A stretch of DNA of 64,000 nucleotides from Histomonas meleagridis (lineage: Eukaryota; Parabasalia; Tritrichomonadida; Dientamoebidae), in assembly GCA_020186115.1 (NCBI GenBank), contig WSYJ01000060.1, positions 62,001 to 126,000 on the forward strand, read 5' to 3'. The position numbers were made by a program, and so were the translations under genes. Below the pieces are notes generated by a model. That model did no database searches and was not told the DNA's origin. It worked only from the letters and a program-made list of their open reading frames with translations. Shown piece by piece: positions 1 to 10,187 of this stretch. Every line of letters begins with the position of its first letter. The stretch's first letter is position 1.

Positions 1-1352
1 ATCTTCTTAGGTTTGATTTCGTCCATTTGAACATGTGAAAGTTGTTCAATGTATGGTTTCCCATCCCATTCGAAATCTGTTCCATGTTTTTGTTTATAAT
101 CCACCAAAAGCTGATAAATCTTTTTTTCAAGCCTTGGAAGCACAACTTTATATCTTCTACGTGCTTTTTCTTCACGAATCAATTGCTGTGCGCATCCTCT
201 TTCACGTGACATTAATCTGCTTGGGTCATTAGTTGCGGCTTCCATCGCATAATACTCACTAAGAATTGATTCACGCTGATTTATCGATTCAAGAATTGGA
301 TGCCATTCAACAGAAAGTTTTTTAAGCCGAATTATTTCCGATTCAAGAAAATTAAATTCCTCAACTTTCTCATTTTCAATTGATTTAGGCTCAAATCGTG
401 GTCGAGATTCATCAGCAATATGAAGGAGATTCCAGTATTTCTCAACTTCTCGCCTTTGAGCCGCAATTAACTCTGGAAGTTTCTCATCTCGAAGCTTAGA
501 AAGTTTTTCGACTTCGCGATTACATGACATAAGTACATCATCACCAAGTGTTGAATGTTCAGAAAGAAATTTCTTTCTTTCTGATTCACCAATGTTTAAA
601 AGATCCCAAAGATGGGTTATTGTAATTGCTACCTCAGATATTTCTTTAGTTCGTTGATCTTTCTTTTGTTTATATTTGGTTGCTAACGAACTTAACGATT
701 CAATTATTGATTTGGAACATAATGTCGAATTCATGATTTGAGATTCCTCTGGACTAAGCTTTGTATCCATTTCTTTAAGCAGCTTTTTAATTCGAGATTT
801 CAGTTTTGTGATTTCTGAAACATTTTCCTCTTTTTCCTTCTTTAATAATTCAATTTTAGATCTGAAACGATCAACTCGTTCTCGAGTAAAATCAATTTCA
901 CCAAGTTCGTAAAATTCACCTCTTTCTTCTACAGGAATATCTAATGAATCGAAAAGTTCATTTGCAATATGAATTAGATTTTCGATTTTTTGAACTCTAT
1001 CTGCTATAACATGTTGGAAATTTGTATACTCTCTTTTAGAATCTTCAAGTTGCTTTATTAAACCAGATGGTTGAATGGGAGAAAGTTGTTCATTGATATC
1101 TGTTTCTGAAATTCCAAATGCTTTCATTGCTTGACGATGTTTACTATGAATTTCTTGAATTTCTGAACGTATTTCTTGACATTTTGTCATCAACTTTGCA
1201 ATAAAATCTGAGTAAATGGCTTGAATCTTATCGGTCAAACTATCAATTTCCATTTTCTTTTGTGTTTCATCCAGTCCAAGTTCATTCCAAAGTGTTTGAA
1301 CAATTGGTGCAATTCGTAAATCAAAAAGATCCTCTATGTTTGATTCAATCAT
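1..1352 (-). CDS. MAP65/PRC1/Ase1-like microtubule bundling protein (3' end outside window)
   Basis: This minus-strand frame stays open from an ATG at 1352 down to base 1, so the C-terminus is missing (about 450 residues visible). The visible part is almost all charged helix or coiled coil, beginning MIESNIEDLF. Two stretches fit the family well: LWDLLNIGESERKKF, and a block near the window edge reading RERGCAQQLIREEKARR followed by LPRLEKKIYQLLVDYK and FEWDGKPYIEQL. That block is the hallmark of the spectrin-like, microtubule-binding region of PRC1/Ase1/MAP65. In other eukaryotes these proteins cross-link antiparallel microtubules in the spindle midzone. In a trichomonad they could also serve the axostyle or pelta, which is inference. 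Family assignment is fairly secure; the specific role is not. Confidence 0.8.
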   Translation of the reverse strand, partial: MIESNIEDLFDLRIAPIVQTLWNELGLDETQKKMEIDSLTDKIQAIYSDFIAKLMTKCQEIRSEIQEIHSKHRQAMKAFGISETDINEQLSPIQPSGLIKQLEDSKREYTNFQHVIADRVQKIENLIHIANELFDSLDIPVEERGEFYELGEIDFTRERVDRFRSKIELLKKEKEENVSEITKLKSRIKKLLKEMDTKLSPEESQIMNSTLCSKSIIESLSSLATKYKQKKDQRTKEISEVAITITHLWDLLNIGESERKKFLSEHSTLGDDVLMSCNREVEKLSKLRDEKLPELIAAQRREVEKYWNLLHIADESRPRFEPKSIENEKVEEFNFLESEIIRLKKLSVEWHPILESINQRESILSEYYAMEAATNDPSRLMSRERGCAQQLIREEKARRRYKVVLPRLEKKIYQLLVDYKQKHGTDFEWDGKPYIEQLSHVQMDEIKPKK

Positions 1353-1780
1353 TTGTTTCTTTTTTTAAACGTATGAGATTTTAACGTCTTTTCTGGGTTT
1401 CCAACAGAAGGGACCGTTTAGATGGATCCAACTGAACTAATTCTTTCAACTAGTTTCATAATCTGAAAGTTTTATCGACATTGGCAAATTTATTAGGTTT
1501 GCTTGTTCTTACAGATGGTAAAGAACCCTTCCCAAGTATTTACTTGGTGGCCAATTGGAGAAAACTTTTGTCTTTTTAACATCTAATTTTTAGTAAACAT
1601 TTTGTTATTTTGGGACAACCCGTTATAAAAAGAATATGGATTATAGAAATCAATATTAATACTAGAAATTTGGGATTCTGTCCCAAATTCCAAAAATAAT
1701 TAAAGGCCTACTTTCTATGAATGATTATTCAAAGATGAGAAATTTTACAATAAACTTTATGAAATTTCATGTATACACAC
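1353..1780. other. Upstream region without a recognised gene
   Basis: This is the 5' side of the MAP65-like gene. I see no supported open frame and no clear initiator motif. A short perfect inverted repeat lies at its right end (1770-1789). Confidence 0.5.
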
Positions 1781-1789
1781 GTGTATACA
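1770..1789. repeat. Perfect inverted repeat, 9-bp arms, 2-bp centre
   Basis: TGTATACAC is followed by AC and then GTGTATACA. It could be a binding site or chance in AT-rich DNA. No gene starts close enough to assign a role. Confidence 0.4.
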
Positions 1790-2230
1790 CTTCCCCAAAG
1801 AATACGAACGAAAAACATTTAATCATCCATCATATACATGTAATGTTATCAACATTCTGGCATTTGTTTGTAGTGGATATCCACTCAAAATTGGAATTAT
1901 CATTCAGAACTATGATGAAATTCGATTAAATGTTGGATTTAAGATTGTGTTATTAACTAATATAATGACAGTATCATTACACCAAGTTATATCATTTCCA
2001 TTTTATATGAAGATGACACGAAACTTTTATGCGACTTCTTTGATGAAATGAATAACTTTGCAACAGCGACACGAGTTATATGGCCATTACTCTGGTACAT
2101 ACCTGATATGTCTAATGAAGGCATATTCATTAATACATATTACGAAGAAGATCAAACATTCATCATTCGAAGAAACGAAATTTATTTAGTGTTTTTTCCT
2201 CTGATTAAAACACTTCAAGATTTACACTGA
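1779..2230 (+). pseudogene. Degenerate coding remnant of unknown family
   Basis: Two adjacent plus-strand frames read like real protein rather than noise. The first runs from about 1779 to about 1965 and includes TFNHPSYTCNVINILAF and then PLKIGIIIQNYDEIRLNVGF. The second picks up in another frame at about 1958 with NDSIITPSYIISILYEDD and runs to a stop at 2230, ending in LIKTLQDLH. One frameshift near 1960 would join them. There is no convincing start codon and I recognise no domain. It may be a fragment of a surface or secreted protein gene. Confidence is low because short AT-rich frames can mimic coding sequence. Confidence 0.3.
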
Positions 2231-2752
2231 AACTGAGTACATTTCTGTTTTATCCATTTTACATGCGAGTGCTAAAACTTTCATGTGTTATAGCACCTAA
2301 TCAAAACAATTAAAGCAAGCGCATGCTAGCTTTGCCATATTAAAGGCAGCGATCAGATGGAGTAATAGCGAGGAATTAATAAAAAAAAAAATGTAAATTT
2401 AAAATTAAATTCGAGAAGTCATTGACGCAATGGAATAATAATGAAACATTTGAACTATTAACGAACTATGAACAAGGCTGAGTTGGCTGAAGGTGAGAGA
2501 AGTGGCGATAAAGCAGAAGCAAAACAGATTGGTGTATAATGGCGCGAAAGTGGTAAAAAACGGCCAAGAATATAATATAGAACAACGGTGCAAAAATGCA
2601 TCAAATGTTGTGGACGCATTAATTACATCGCTTTAAAGCCTCAATTTTTCAATGGTTAATGAGTATATTCGCACTTTGATAAAATTTAAAAAAGATAATA
2701 AAATTCTAAATAAATCAAATGTGTTAAGGAAATTCAAAGTTATTAATAGAAA
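2231..2752. other. Intergenic, nothing recognised
   Basis: AT-rich DNA between the degenerate remnant and the MATE pseudogene. Short open frames here do not look like protein. Confidence 0.5.
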
Positions 2753-4088
2753 ATGAACTTGAGAAAATTCATTTCGGAATTATGGAATTTGTTTATTGCA
2801 TTCGACTGGAAATTATGGGCTGTAATAGTTATAAGAAAATTGGTTCCAACAATATATTCAACAAGTCGAATTTATTTTCTTGGAAATTTTGCTGATGATT
2901 CATCTTTGAGTATTGCAAGTCAACTTCAATGGTTAGGATTAATATTTGAATTTGTAGAAGAAGGATTTATAAATACATTATTTTTTGTATTTGGAAAATC
3001 AAAAAAAGATCTTGGTAATAAGATTAGAGGTGGCTTCTTTATTGTTTTATTAGTTTATCTAGTTATTCTTTTTTTTAATAATGTTTTTTACTGAACCACT
3101 TGTAAAACTTATGGCTCAAAGATATGATTTAATTGGTGCAACTATTCATTATGTTAGATTTGTATCTATTTCTTATCTATTTTCAATAATGCATAAGTTT
3201 TGTTTAATTCCTTTGATTATATTAGAAGAAAATAAAAGTTTGTTTATTACTTTAATTATTCAAATGATAACCACATTTCTTTGTGACTTGTTTTTAGTAA
3301 CTGATTTTAATTTTTCAGCTAAACTTGGTGCAAAAGGAGTTCCAATTTCTAATATCATTGTGAATATCATACAATTATTTATAGCAATTGGAATTTTACA
3401 TTGTTATCATTATCCTATTTTTAACTGTGAGAAAATATCGTTTACTTGGGTAAAAGAATGGGGTAAAGTCGGATTATTTGCAGGATTAGAATTACTTTGT
3501 AGAAATATTTCTTTCTCTCTAATGATTGTTCGAATGATTAATATTATAAATGAACAAGATTCATATTGGGTGGCAAACAATTTCATTTGGAATTGGTTAC
3601 TTTTATATATTGCAATGAGTGATATTATTAAGAAAGAAATAGCTAAAGATATAAAAAATGTTGAAACAAAAACCATTAGTTATTGCTTAGTTACTTTATT
3701 TTTTTGGATATTTGAATTATATACAGTTTTCACATGGGAATATTTCATAAAATATGCTTTAGGGTTTAATAAATTTGATATTGCATTCCAAATATGTATG
3801 TGGATGATAATTCCTTATACAACTTGGATTTTTAACAACATAATTGATAGTTCTTTCCATGGAGCTGGAAAAACTGAATACAACTTAATATAATCATTAT
3901 GCATTGATTTAATTTATTATATAAACATGTTTATTTTATATAGAATAGGAATCTTTGTTCCTAACTTAAATAATATTTTAATAATGTTTGGTGGTGGAAT
4001 GATTTTAGATTTGATTCCTAGTTTAATTTTATATTATTATTTCTTGAAAAACAACAACTTAAAGATAATGAATATTATATTCAAATAA
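2753..4088 (+). pseudogene. MATE-family (multidrug/toxin extrusion) transporter, frameshifted and with an internal stop
   Basis: The first frame (2753-3094, 113 residues) and the second (3081-3893, 270 residues) are two parts of one polytopic membrane protein. A third part continues in frame past the TAA at 3891-3893 to 4088. Recognisable MATE features include VRMINIINEQDSYWVANNF and the late segment IDSSFHGAGKTEYNLI. The stop falls where a glutamine would be expected (LI-stop-SL), which a single C-to-T change would explain. The frameshift lies near 3071-3094 beside runs of eight and six T, so an assembly error is possible there, but not for the nonsense codon. Together the parts give about 445 residues, normal for a 12-helix MATE protein. 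These transporters export cationic compounds using Na+ or H+ gradients. The similarity looks prokaryotic, which suggests old lateral transfer (inference). Confidence 0.75.
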
Positions 4089-4380
4089 TTGAGGAAAAGT
4101 TATAGATATGATGAATTCGAAACAAAAAATAAATATAATTTCTTTATCATAAGAAAACAATAAATTTTTAGGTATAAATAATATAAAATCAGTTTTAGAC
4201 CAAAAGATTTTCAATTGGTGAAAGGATAAATTCATATTCAATGGAACAATAGAGAAAAATTTAACTAAAATAAACAAAATACTTGATTATTCATATGTAT
4301 TTATGGTCTGGCAATAACAAGGCCCTTTTTATTTCCTTAGTTCAAGAGATAACGGATTTTTTGTACGTTAACAAAATCAA

Positions 4381-5712
4381 ATGAACATTCCAACAATTCG
4401 TTTTCAAGGAAGTTCTAATCATTTACGAACAGGAAATCCTTCTTCCCCATCTCGAACACCAAATAGAAAAATTCAATTTGATTTTTCTGATTCTTCATCT
4501 TCCGATGAACCTAATTTGATATTAAATAAATCATCAACAAAAAAAGAAATTCCAAAAAGAAACTCAGAATCAAGTTCATCAGACTATAGCAGTGATAGTA
4601 GTTCTGATGAAGAAATAAAAAATAAATCAAATACAATAAATTGGGCATCAAAAACTCCAGAGAAGCAAAGGCAACAAATAAGACCTCCCCCAAGAATGTT
4701 TACACCACAAAGGCCCATAAGAGCAAATCCTCATAATGCTAATCCACAAAAAAAGCCAATTTCAACGCCAAAACGTCCATTCCGCCTTATAGACGTGAAC
4801 CTATCATCAGATGATAGTGATTCCTTTTCAGACGATATTCCTACTTTATCCAGAAAGATAGAATCAAGTAGTGATTCTGAATCTTCATCTGAAAATAAAA
4901 CACAAAATGAAATAAAACCAGCCTATAACAAACCTCCAGAACCACATGAATCTACCACTCCTGAAAATTCAAATGAACAAACAAATTCCAATGATTTTGT
5001 TAAAGTGGAATCCAATGTTTCAACACCAATTGAAGAACCTGTTACAAATCCACCTCCAAACACTAATCAGGATCTAAGTACACAAGAATTCAAGTCATAT
5101 GATATAATATATGATAAAAAACGATTCAAAAAATCTCGTCGAATACTCTTAGCAGATAGTAATTCTACCATTTTATATGGCAAGAAACTGCATGATAACC
5201 TTAGTAAGTTTTATATGGTTTGTACTGATAAATCATCTAATTATAAAGAAAGCGGATATGTAGGGCTTGTAAGGAAATTTTCAAAGAAGTCTTTTGTATT
5301 CATCACAAAAGACGAAATCGAAAATGATGATCGTGAACCTGAAATTTGTGGTGTTCATCTTGTAAAAGATAAAGAAATTGTTGTTGTTTACTCAGCAAAT
5401 TTGAAGCCATATTATCCAAGATGTGAAAGATTAAGTTTATGTAAAAAATTTGAAGAAGATAAAGATGATCCAAACTTAAAAATAATAAAATCTAAAGATT
5501 TGGATATAAGAGATGAGACAATGCCAATTCCAATCGGTAATGTTTCTATAATTCCAAGTGCAAAAAACAAAATTTTTGTGGATGAAAACAATAATATTTT
5601 GATGATGATATATAAAGCTGCAATGGGCCTTTTTAGAATTAAATATAAAGAGCCTTTGAATATGGAAATTGCTTACACAATTGCTGTATCTGTAATTACT
5701 TCAATAAAATAA
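4381..5712 (+). CDS. Tubby-like C-terminal domain protein with acidic Ser-rich N-terminus
   Basis: The 443-residue protein starts at a clear ATG. Residues 1-235 are low complexity: clusters of Ser/Asp (SSSSDEP, SSDSSSDEE) alternate with Pro-rich and Lys-rich stretches, like casein kinase 2 target tails. Residues about 240-443 form a compact domain. It starts with YDIIYDKKRFKKSRRILLAD, contains KESGYVGLVRKFSKKSFVF, and ends with GLFRIKYKEPLNMEIAYTIA. The order and spacing match the tubby domain, in particular the C-terminal PL-x(5)-A-x-A-type helix that fills the barrel. Tubby-like proteins bind membrane phosphoinositides, and trichomonads carry many divergent copies. The assignment is moderate because the domain is divergent. 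The disordered head might control localisation through phosphorylation (inference). Confidence 0.55.
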   Translation: MNIPTIRFQGSSNHLRTGNPSSPSRTPNRKIQFDFSDSSSSDEPNLILNKSSTKKEIPKRNSESSSSDYSSDSSSDEEIKNKSNTINWASKTPEKQRQQIRPPPRMFTPQRPIRANPHNANPQKKPISTPKRPFRLIDVNLSSDDSDSFSDDIPTLSRKIESSSDSESSSENKTQNEIKPAYNKPPEPHESTTPENSNEQTNSNDFVKVESNVSTPIEEPVTNPPPNTNQDLSTQEFKSYDIIYDKKRFKKSRRILLADSNSTILYGKKLHDNLSKFYMVCTDKSSNYKESGYVGLVRKFSKKSFVFITKDEIENDDREPEICGVHLVKDKEIVVVYSANLKPYYPRCERLSLCKKFEEDKDDPNLKIIKSKDLDIRDETMPIPIGNVSIIPSAKNKIFVDENNNILMMIYKAAMGLFRIKYKEPLNMEIAYTIAVSVITSIK

Positions 5713-5993
5713 TCTGGTTTTTTAACCCAATCTTTATGTAAAATAAATATTTTCAAAACTGTTGCCATAAAAATTCTTTAAAGAATTCATTGTTTACCTG
5801 TGATTTTATAATCATATTGTAAGCAAAATCAATATTGATTAAATGCATTTAATTGTTTAGTATTAGTTATCACTTATATAAAAATGATAACAAAAATTTG
5901 TATTACATTTTGCTCCATTTTTAATTTACAAACCATTCTTTTAAATAAATGAAAATAATTCCTTAAAATAATATTTATTTTACATATAATTCA

Positions 5994-6806
5994 TTATACA
6001 TTTACAAGTTGTTGTAAAGATTCGATTGCCGGATAAGGAAGTTGTGCCAAATCTACTCCAGATGAATAGTATGGAAGAAATGGACAATGAAGCTTTATTA
6101 TGAACTCGGCTTTTATCCTTTCTTTGCCTTTGAGTTGGTTCAAACTTTGCGCAAGTTTTGTTAAATCGGTTCTTTCTGGCGGAAGTCCTGGCGAGCCAAC
6201 GTCTGTCTCAACGAGTTTGCCAATCTGCTTCTCAATACCACCAATTGTTCGTGATGAAGTTTCTTCAGATGATAAATTTTCAATGATTTTTTTGATCTCA
6301 CGTAATACTTTTTCTGCATTTCGACCATAATCTGGATATTCTGAGGAGGAATTATATACAGTGACAATGCCATCAAAATAGCTTGTTAAATCTTCGAAAA
6401 ATTCACTAATTGTACTGTATTGGCATTGTAATAATTTATCTTCAATCATAGAAATGTCTGGGATACCTTCCGTTTGCTCAGAATACATAAGTTGCTTGTC
6501 CTGGGCCGTTCCTTTTAACGATATAATTGAACGAATACGTGATGATTTTGAATTTTTGAGTGATTTTAAAAATTCATAACAACCATTAAATGAGTTTTCT
6601 TGAAGTGCAAGTGAAATAGCAGGTGGTTTCTTTTCTCGTGAAAGAAAGATTGAAGGTTCTCTGGGTTCTTTTATTTTATGTTCTTTTTGTGTTGGTAGTT
6701 TTATGTCTCGAAATGTTACTTTTGGATTACCGACAGTGAAGTATACTCTTTGATGTCTTATAATGTGAATAGGTTTAAGAGGTTCATAGCAAAACCTTAG
6801 AGACAT
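5994..6806 (-). CDS. Bromodomain-like protein with a possible NET-like tail
   Basis: 270 residues from ATG 6806 (MSLRFCYEPL). The open frame extends seven codons further to a TTG, which I reject. In the middle, residues about 125-180, YSTISEFFEDLTSYFDGIV followed by VYNSSSEYPDYGRNA, resembles helices B and C of a bromodomain with the conserved Tyr and Asn of the acetyl-lysine pocket. The C-terminal part contains RIKAEFIIKLHCPFLPYY and PYPAIESLQQLV, which look like the short helical NET region of BET proteins. Bromodomain proteins read acetylated histones in chromatin. The gene is divergent from eS24 with about 125 bp between start codons. The bromodomain call is tentative because the flanking helices are weak. 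Confidence 0.45.
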   Translation of the reverse strand: MSLRFCYEPLKPIHIIRHQRVYFTVGNPKVTFRDIKLPTQKEHKIKEPREPSIFLSREKKPPAISLALQENSFNGCYEFLKSLKNSKSSRIRSIISLKGTAQDKQLMYSEQTEGIPDISMIEDKLLQCQYSTISEFFEDLTSYFDGIVTVYNSSSEYPDYGRNAEKVLREIKKIIENLSSEETSSRTIGGIEKQIGKLVETDVGSPGLPPERTDLTKLAQSLNQLKGKERIKAEFIIKLHCPFLPYYSSGVDLAQLPYPAIESLQQLVNV

Positions 6807-6930
6807 AATTCGAATAAACTTAGTCAAATATTACAAACGTTAATCCAATTTGCCATTAACTATTTTTCACAAATTATTTGGCATTTTTTATTTAGCTCAA
6901 AACTGTATCGGCTTTGGTCGGCCTTTGCCA

Positions 6931-7353
6931 ATGTCGAAGGTTACAATGCGAATTCGCAAATATATCGTAAATAAATTACTCGATCGTAAACAATTCGTTG
7001 TTGATCTTAAGCACCCAGGCGCTAGAGCACCAACACGCGATGAAATCAAAGATTTAGTTGCAAAACAATTAAAAGCAAACAAAGATCTTATTGTTATCTT
7101 CTCTCTCGAAACAAAGTTTGGAGGTGGCCGTACAACAGGCTTTGGACTTATCTATGATAATCTTGATGCACTTAAGACAATTGAACCAAAGCATCGTCTT
7201 ATCAAGGCTGGCCTTGCAGAAAAGAGCAAAGTTACTCGCCGTATGCGTAAGAATACCCGTAAACAAAAGGTTAAAGTTTGGGGTTCAGGTGTTCGTGCAC
7301 AACGCCATAAGGTTCGTCGTCAACAACGTAAGGAAGCACTTGAAGGTCAATAA
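6931..7353 (+). CDS. RPS24: 40S ribosomal protein eS24
   Basis: 140 residues from ATG 6931 (MSKVTMRIRKYIVNKLL). The frame is open 27 codons upstream but begins with TTG and contains no other ATG, so the internal ATG is the start; it also matches the family N-terminus. Diagnostic stretches are RKQFVVDLKHPG, TKFGGGRTTGFGLIYDNLD and EPKHRLIKAGL, followed by a strongly basic tail. Length is close to the usual 130-140 residues. eS24 is part of the small ribosomal subunit body. Codon use is more biased and GC-richer than in neighbouring genes, as expected for high expression. No canonical initiator TCA motif is visible in the 30 bp before the start. Confidence 0.95.
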   Translation: MSKVTMRIRKYIVNKLLDRKQFVVDLKHPGARAPTRDEIKDLVAKQLKANKDLIVIFSLETKFGGGRTTGFGLIYDNLDALKTIEPKHRLIKAGLAEKSKVTRRMRKNTRKQKVKVWGSGVRAQRHKVRRQQRKEALEGQ

Positions 7354-7605
7354 ATTGAAATATCAATATTTAATTAAATCAGTTTGATTAAGTTCTTTTT
7401 TCATTAGGACAATTTTTAGTTTTGGTAAATCTTTAATTGATCACCATTACCAATTCATCACTTTTTTTAAAGTTGTGCTTTTAAGTCAAATAAATTCATT
7501 ACATTTTTTCCATGTTAACATTAATGTTAAGAATTAATCCTTTGATTTGATTAAAAAACAGAAAATTTTATAGAAAAATTAAACAAAAAATTCCTTAAAA
7601 AAAAT

Positions 7606-10173
7606 TTATTTCGATATATTATTCATCATTTCCAAAAGAATATTTGGTTTACAACATGCAATTCTATGCAATGCTGTCAATACAGTTAAATTCTCAGCAT
7701 CACCAAAATTAGAGAATATATTTACCAGATTAATATTATCATCTTCTGTTAAATGCTGAAGAATAATTTTTTGGTAATTTGTATCTATAACATTTTGTGC
7801 CTTTATATCATTAATAATATCAAAGAATTCATTTTGTTCGAAAATTATTTGGAAATATTGTTGAACAATAATTTGAGCCACGAAAACTATTTCTTTTTGA
7901 TGTTTGTTAGTATTTCTTAAATATTTAAGAAGTGCCTCATAAAAATGTATCGATTGTTGATATTCGCCTTGTCGATTATATATGAAAGCAATTTGTTCAA
8001 CGCTTTCGAATATTTCTTCGTATTGATTACTTCTCTTTCTATATTCATAACAAATAATTGCATAACGAAGTGCTTCATCAAAATTATTCATATTAATTAA
8101 CAAATTAGAAATATAATAACAGAATAAAGAAAATTCTTCTGATTCTTCTTTAAATACATTTAATATAAATGTTTCATTTTCTTTTAATAGTTTATAACTT
8201 TTCTCTGTTTCGTTTTTATTTAATAATAAAATACTTTCTGAAATATATAAATTATATTTTCCAACTGAAGTTTCAACTTTGTTTTTAATTTCATTTATTA
8301 TTTTCCCACAAAATTCAAATTCTTTATAACTTAATAAAAGTCGAATAAGAATTAAATAAAAGAAATTTTCGATTCGTGAATATTCTTTATAATAATATCG
8401 TAAAATCGATTTAAATTCGTTAATTTGTTTTTCCATTTCTGAAATTTGTTTATTTCGAAGTTGTTCAGCTATTTTAATGATAAAAGACATTGTAAAACCA
8501 GGTGAATATTGTCGTGTACTTAATGAGTTATAACACATTTGACTTGTTTCGTAATCTTGATTAAAAAGACTCGAATAACATAACTGAATAAGTTTGTTTT
8601 GTGTTAAATAATTTTGTTCTCCATACAATGTTTGTAAAAATGAAATTTGATTATTTAAATGTTTTGTCGCTTTTTCATATTTTCGTGTTCGAATTAATGA
8701 AAATGTATCAAAATTTTTGTGACATTTAAATTGGTAAAAATCAATGAAATGTAATGGAATGTTATGTATACAAAGAAATTGTGATGTTGAAATTGGGTTT
8801 TCTTGTTGGAAATTATATTCATTCGAATCTATAAAATCAACACCAAGATGAAATTGCAACGAAAGAAACAGAAGTTCTTTTTGAATGTCTTTGAATTTTA
8901 TATCCTCAATTTTGAATGCTTCTGAAATCTTGGACTGAATTTTCTTATTGAAATATTTCTGACAATCTTTTGAATTGCCCAGAATTGTATTGAAAAATTT
9001 GACTATAGATTCTGTGCTTGAATCGGTTTTAAGTGTTTCTTGGAAAAGTTCTTTGCAAATTCGTGAAATGATATCATTAATTAAAACTGTTTTTACAAAT
9101 TTTGATGAAATTTTATTGTATATAATTCCAATGTCTTCATTAGAAATTTTATATCTTTTCATGTTCTGTAGAAGTGAAGGCGAATCATATACAAATAAAA
9201 ATCCATTTTCTAAATCATAAACAAATTTTTCGATATTTTTTTCGTTTTCTTTTTTCATATCTTTTTTAAATTGTTCATCTTGAAACAAAATTGAAGAATT
9301 AATAATCCATAAATTCCCATTTTCATCTTCATAACAATCGATTTTTTTACTTGTAATTTCATTAATTCCTAAAATCAATGAAAGAAGTGAAAGTTTTGAT
9401 TGATTTGCATCAGAGAAAATTTGCAAATTTTCATGATTTTTAATTTTTTCATTAATAATTAATTGCGCTTTATAACTATGGCCATTAATACAATCAATAA
9501 TACATTCGAATGGAATATAAATTCCTTGTATCGATTGTTGAAGAATTATGTTTAATGATTTCATATTAAGTAAAATATTATCTCGTTCTTTTTGTGATTG
9601 GATTTCTTCTATTTTTATCCCAGGAAGTGAATGAATGATTTCTTTGTTGTCATTAATACTGTCTTCAATATGTTGTAAAATTGTTGACAAGAATTTGGAA
9701 TAAAGTTCTGCATATGAAAGTTCATATTGAAACTGATGATGATGCTTAATAACATCGTTCGTACGTGATATGATTTCTTCTTTTGGAAAAACTGATGCAT
9801 TTTGTGTAATGCGCTTATCTGAAAATGTTTGTACAGATAAACGTCGCATGTTTTTGGCAGTGATCTTTGGTTGAACACAAAGAAGAGATGGACGCTTGGT
9901 ATGCTGTTTAAAGAAATTGACCCACTTTTCATAATCATCATTATTCTCGCATGCAAAATAGAACTTTTCACCATCACACTTTAGTGAAAAAACAAATTGT
10001 TTGTTGAATTGGGATTCTTTGATTTTCTTGATTTGGCAACTTTTTATGGAATAACTTGATTTACTACTACTATCATCTTTGAATTTATAGATTTCAATAC
10101 TTTCATTATTACACTTAATGTAGCGCATTTTCCAATTTTCAAACCATCCTTTTTTCAGAACCCATCCATCCAT
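7606..10173 (-). CDS. PH-domain protein with helical (TPR-like) C-terminal half
   Basis: 855 residues from ATG 10173. Residues 1-92 form a pleckstrin homology domain: it starts GWVLKKGWFENWKMRYI and ends with EKWVNFFKQHTK, including the invariant Trp of the final helix. The rest is helical. Residues about 500-760 look like tandem helix pairs, for example DEALRYAIICYEYRKR and EYQQSIHFYEALLKYL, which resemble TPR units. PH domains bring proteins to phosphoinositide membranes, and TPR-like solenoids bind partners, so this could be a membrane-linked scaffold. The specific function is unknown. An initiator-like TCATTTT lies 7 bp upstream of the start. The 3' end converges on eS24 with 252 bp between them. 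Confidence 0.8.
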   Translation of the reverse strand: MDGWVLKKGWFENWKMRYIKCNNESIEIYKFKDDSSSKSSYSIKSCQIKKIKESQFNKQFVFSLKCDGEKFYFACENNDDYEKWVNFFKQHTKRPSLLCVQPKITAKNMRRLSVQTFSDKRITQNASVFPKEEIISRTNDVIKHHHQFQYELSYAELYSKFLSTILQHIEDSINDNKEIIHSLPGIKIEEIQSQKERDNILLNMKSLNIILQQSIQGIYIPFECIIDCINGHSYKAQLIINEKIKNHENLQIFSDANQSKLSLLSLILGINEITSKKIDCYEDENGNLWIINSSILFQDEQFKKDMKKENEKNIEKFVYDLENGFLFVYDSPSLLQNMKRYKISNEDIGIIYNKISSKFVKTVLINDIISRICKELFQETLKTDSSTESIVKFFNTILGNSKDCQKYFNKKIQSKISEAFKIEDIKFKDIQKELLFLSLQFHLGVDFIDSNEYNFQQENPISTSQFLCIHNIPLHFIDFYQFKCHKNFDTFSLIRTRKYEKATKHLNNQISFLQTLYGEQNYLTQNKLIQLCYSSLFNQDYETSQMCYNSLSTRQYSPGFTMSFIIKIAEQLRNKQISEMEKQINEFKSILRYYYKEYSRIENFFYLILIRLLLSYKEFEFCGKIINEIKNKVETSVGKYNLYISESILLLNKNETEKSYKLLKENETFILNVFKEESEEFSLFCYYISNLLINMNNFDEALRYAIICYEYRKRSNQYEEIFESVEQIAFIYNRQGEYQQSIHFYEALLKYLRNTNKHQKEIVFVAQIIVQQYFQIIFEQNEFFDIINDIKAQNVIDTNYQKIILQHLTEDDNINLVNIFSNFGDAENLTVLTALHRIACCKPNILLEMMNNISK

Positions 10174-10180
10174 TTTACCT

Positions 10181-10187
10181 AAAATGA
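10181..10187 (-). promoter_or_regulatory. Initiator-like element TCATTTT
   Basis: It lies on the minus strand 7 bp before the PH-domain gene start and fits the trichomonad initiator consensus TCAYW, where A is the transcription start. It implies a 5' leader of only about 12 nt. Confidence 0.5.

Noticed and set aside
35-232. 65-residue plus-strand open frame at the left edge
   Set aside because: It lies antisense within the MAP65-like coding frame, which has strong family motifs.
2405-2593. 62-residue minus-strand frame
   Set aside because: No domain pattern, and it lies in a stretch with similar random frames.
4059-4277. 72-residue minus-strand frame
   Set aside because: It overlaps the MATE pseudogene end and has an AT-driven Phe/Ile/Lys composition without a recognisable fold.
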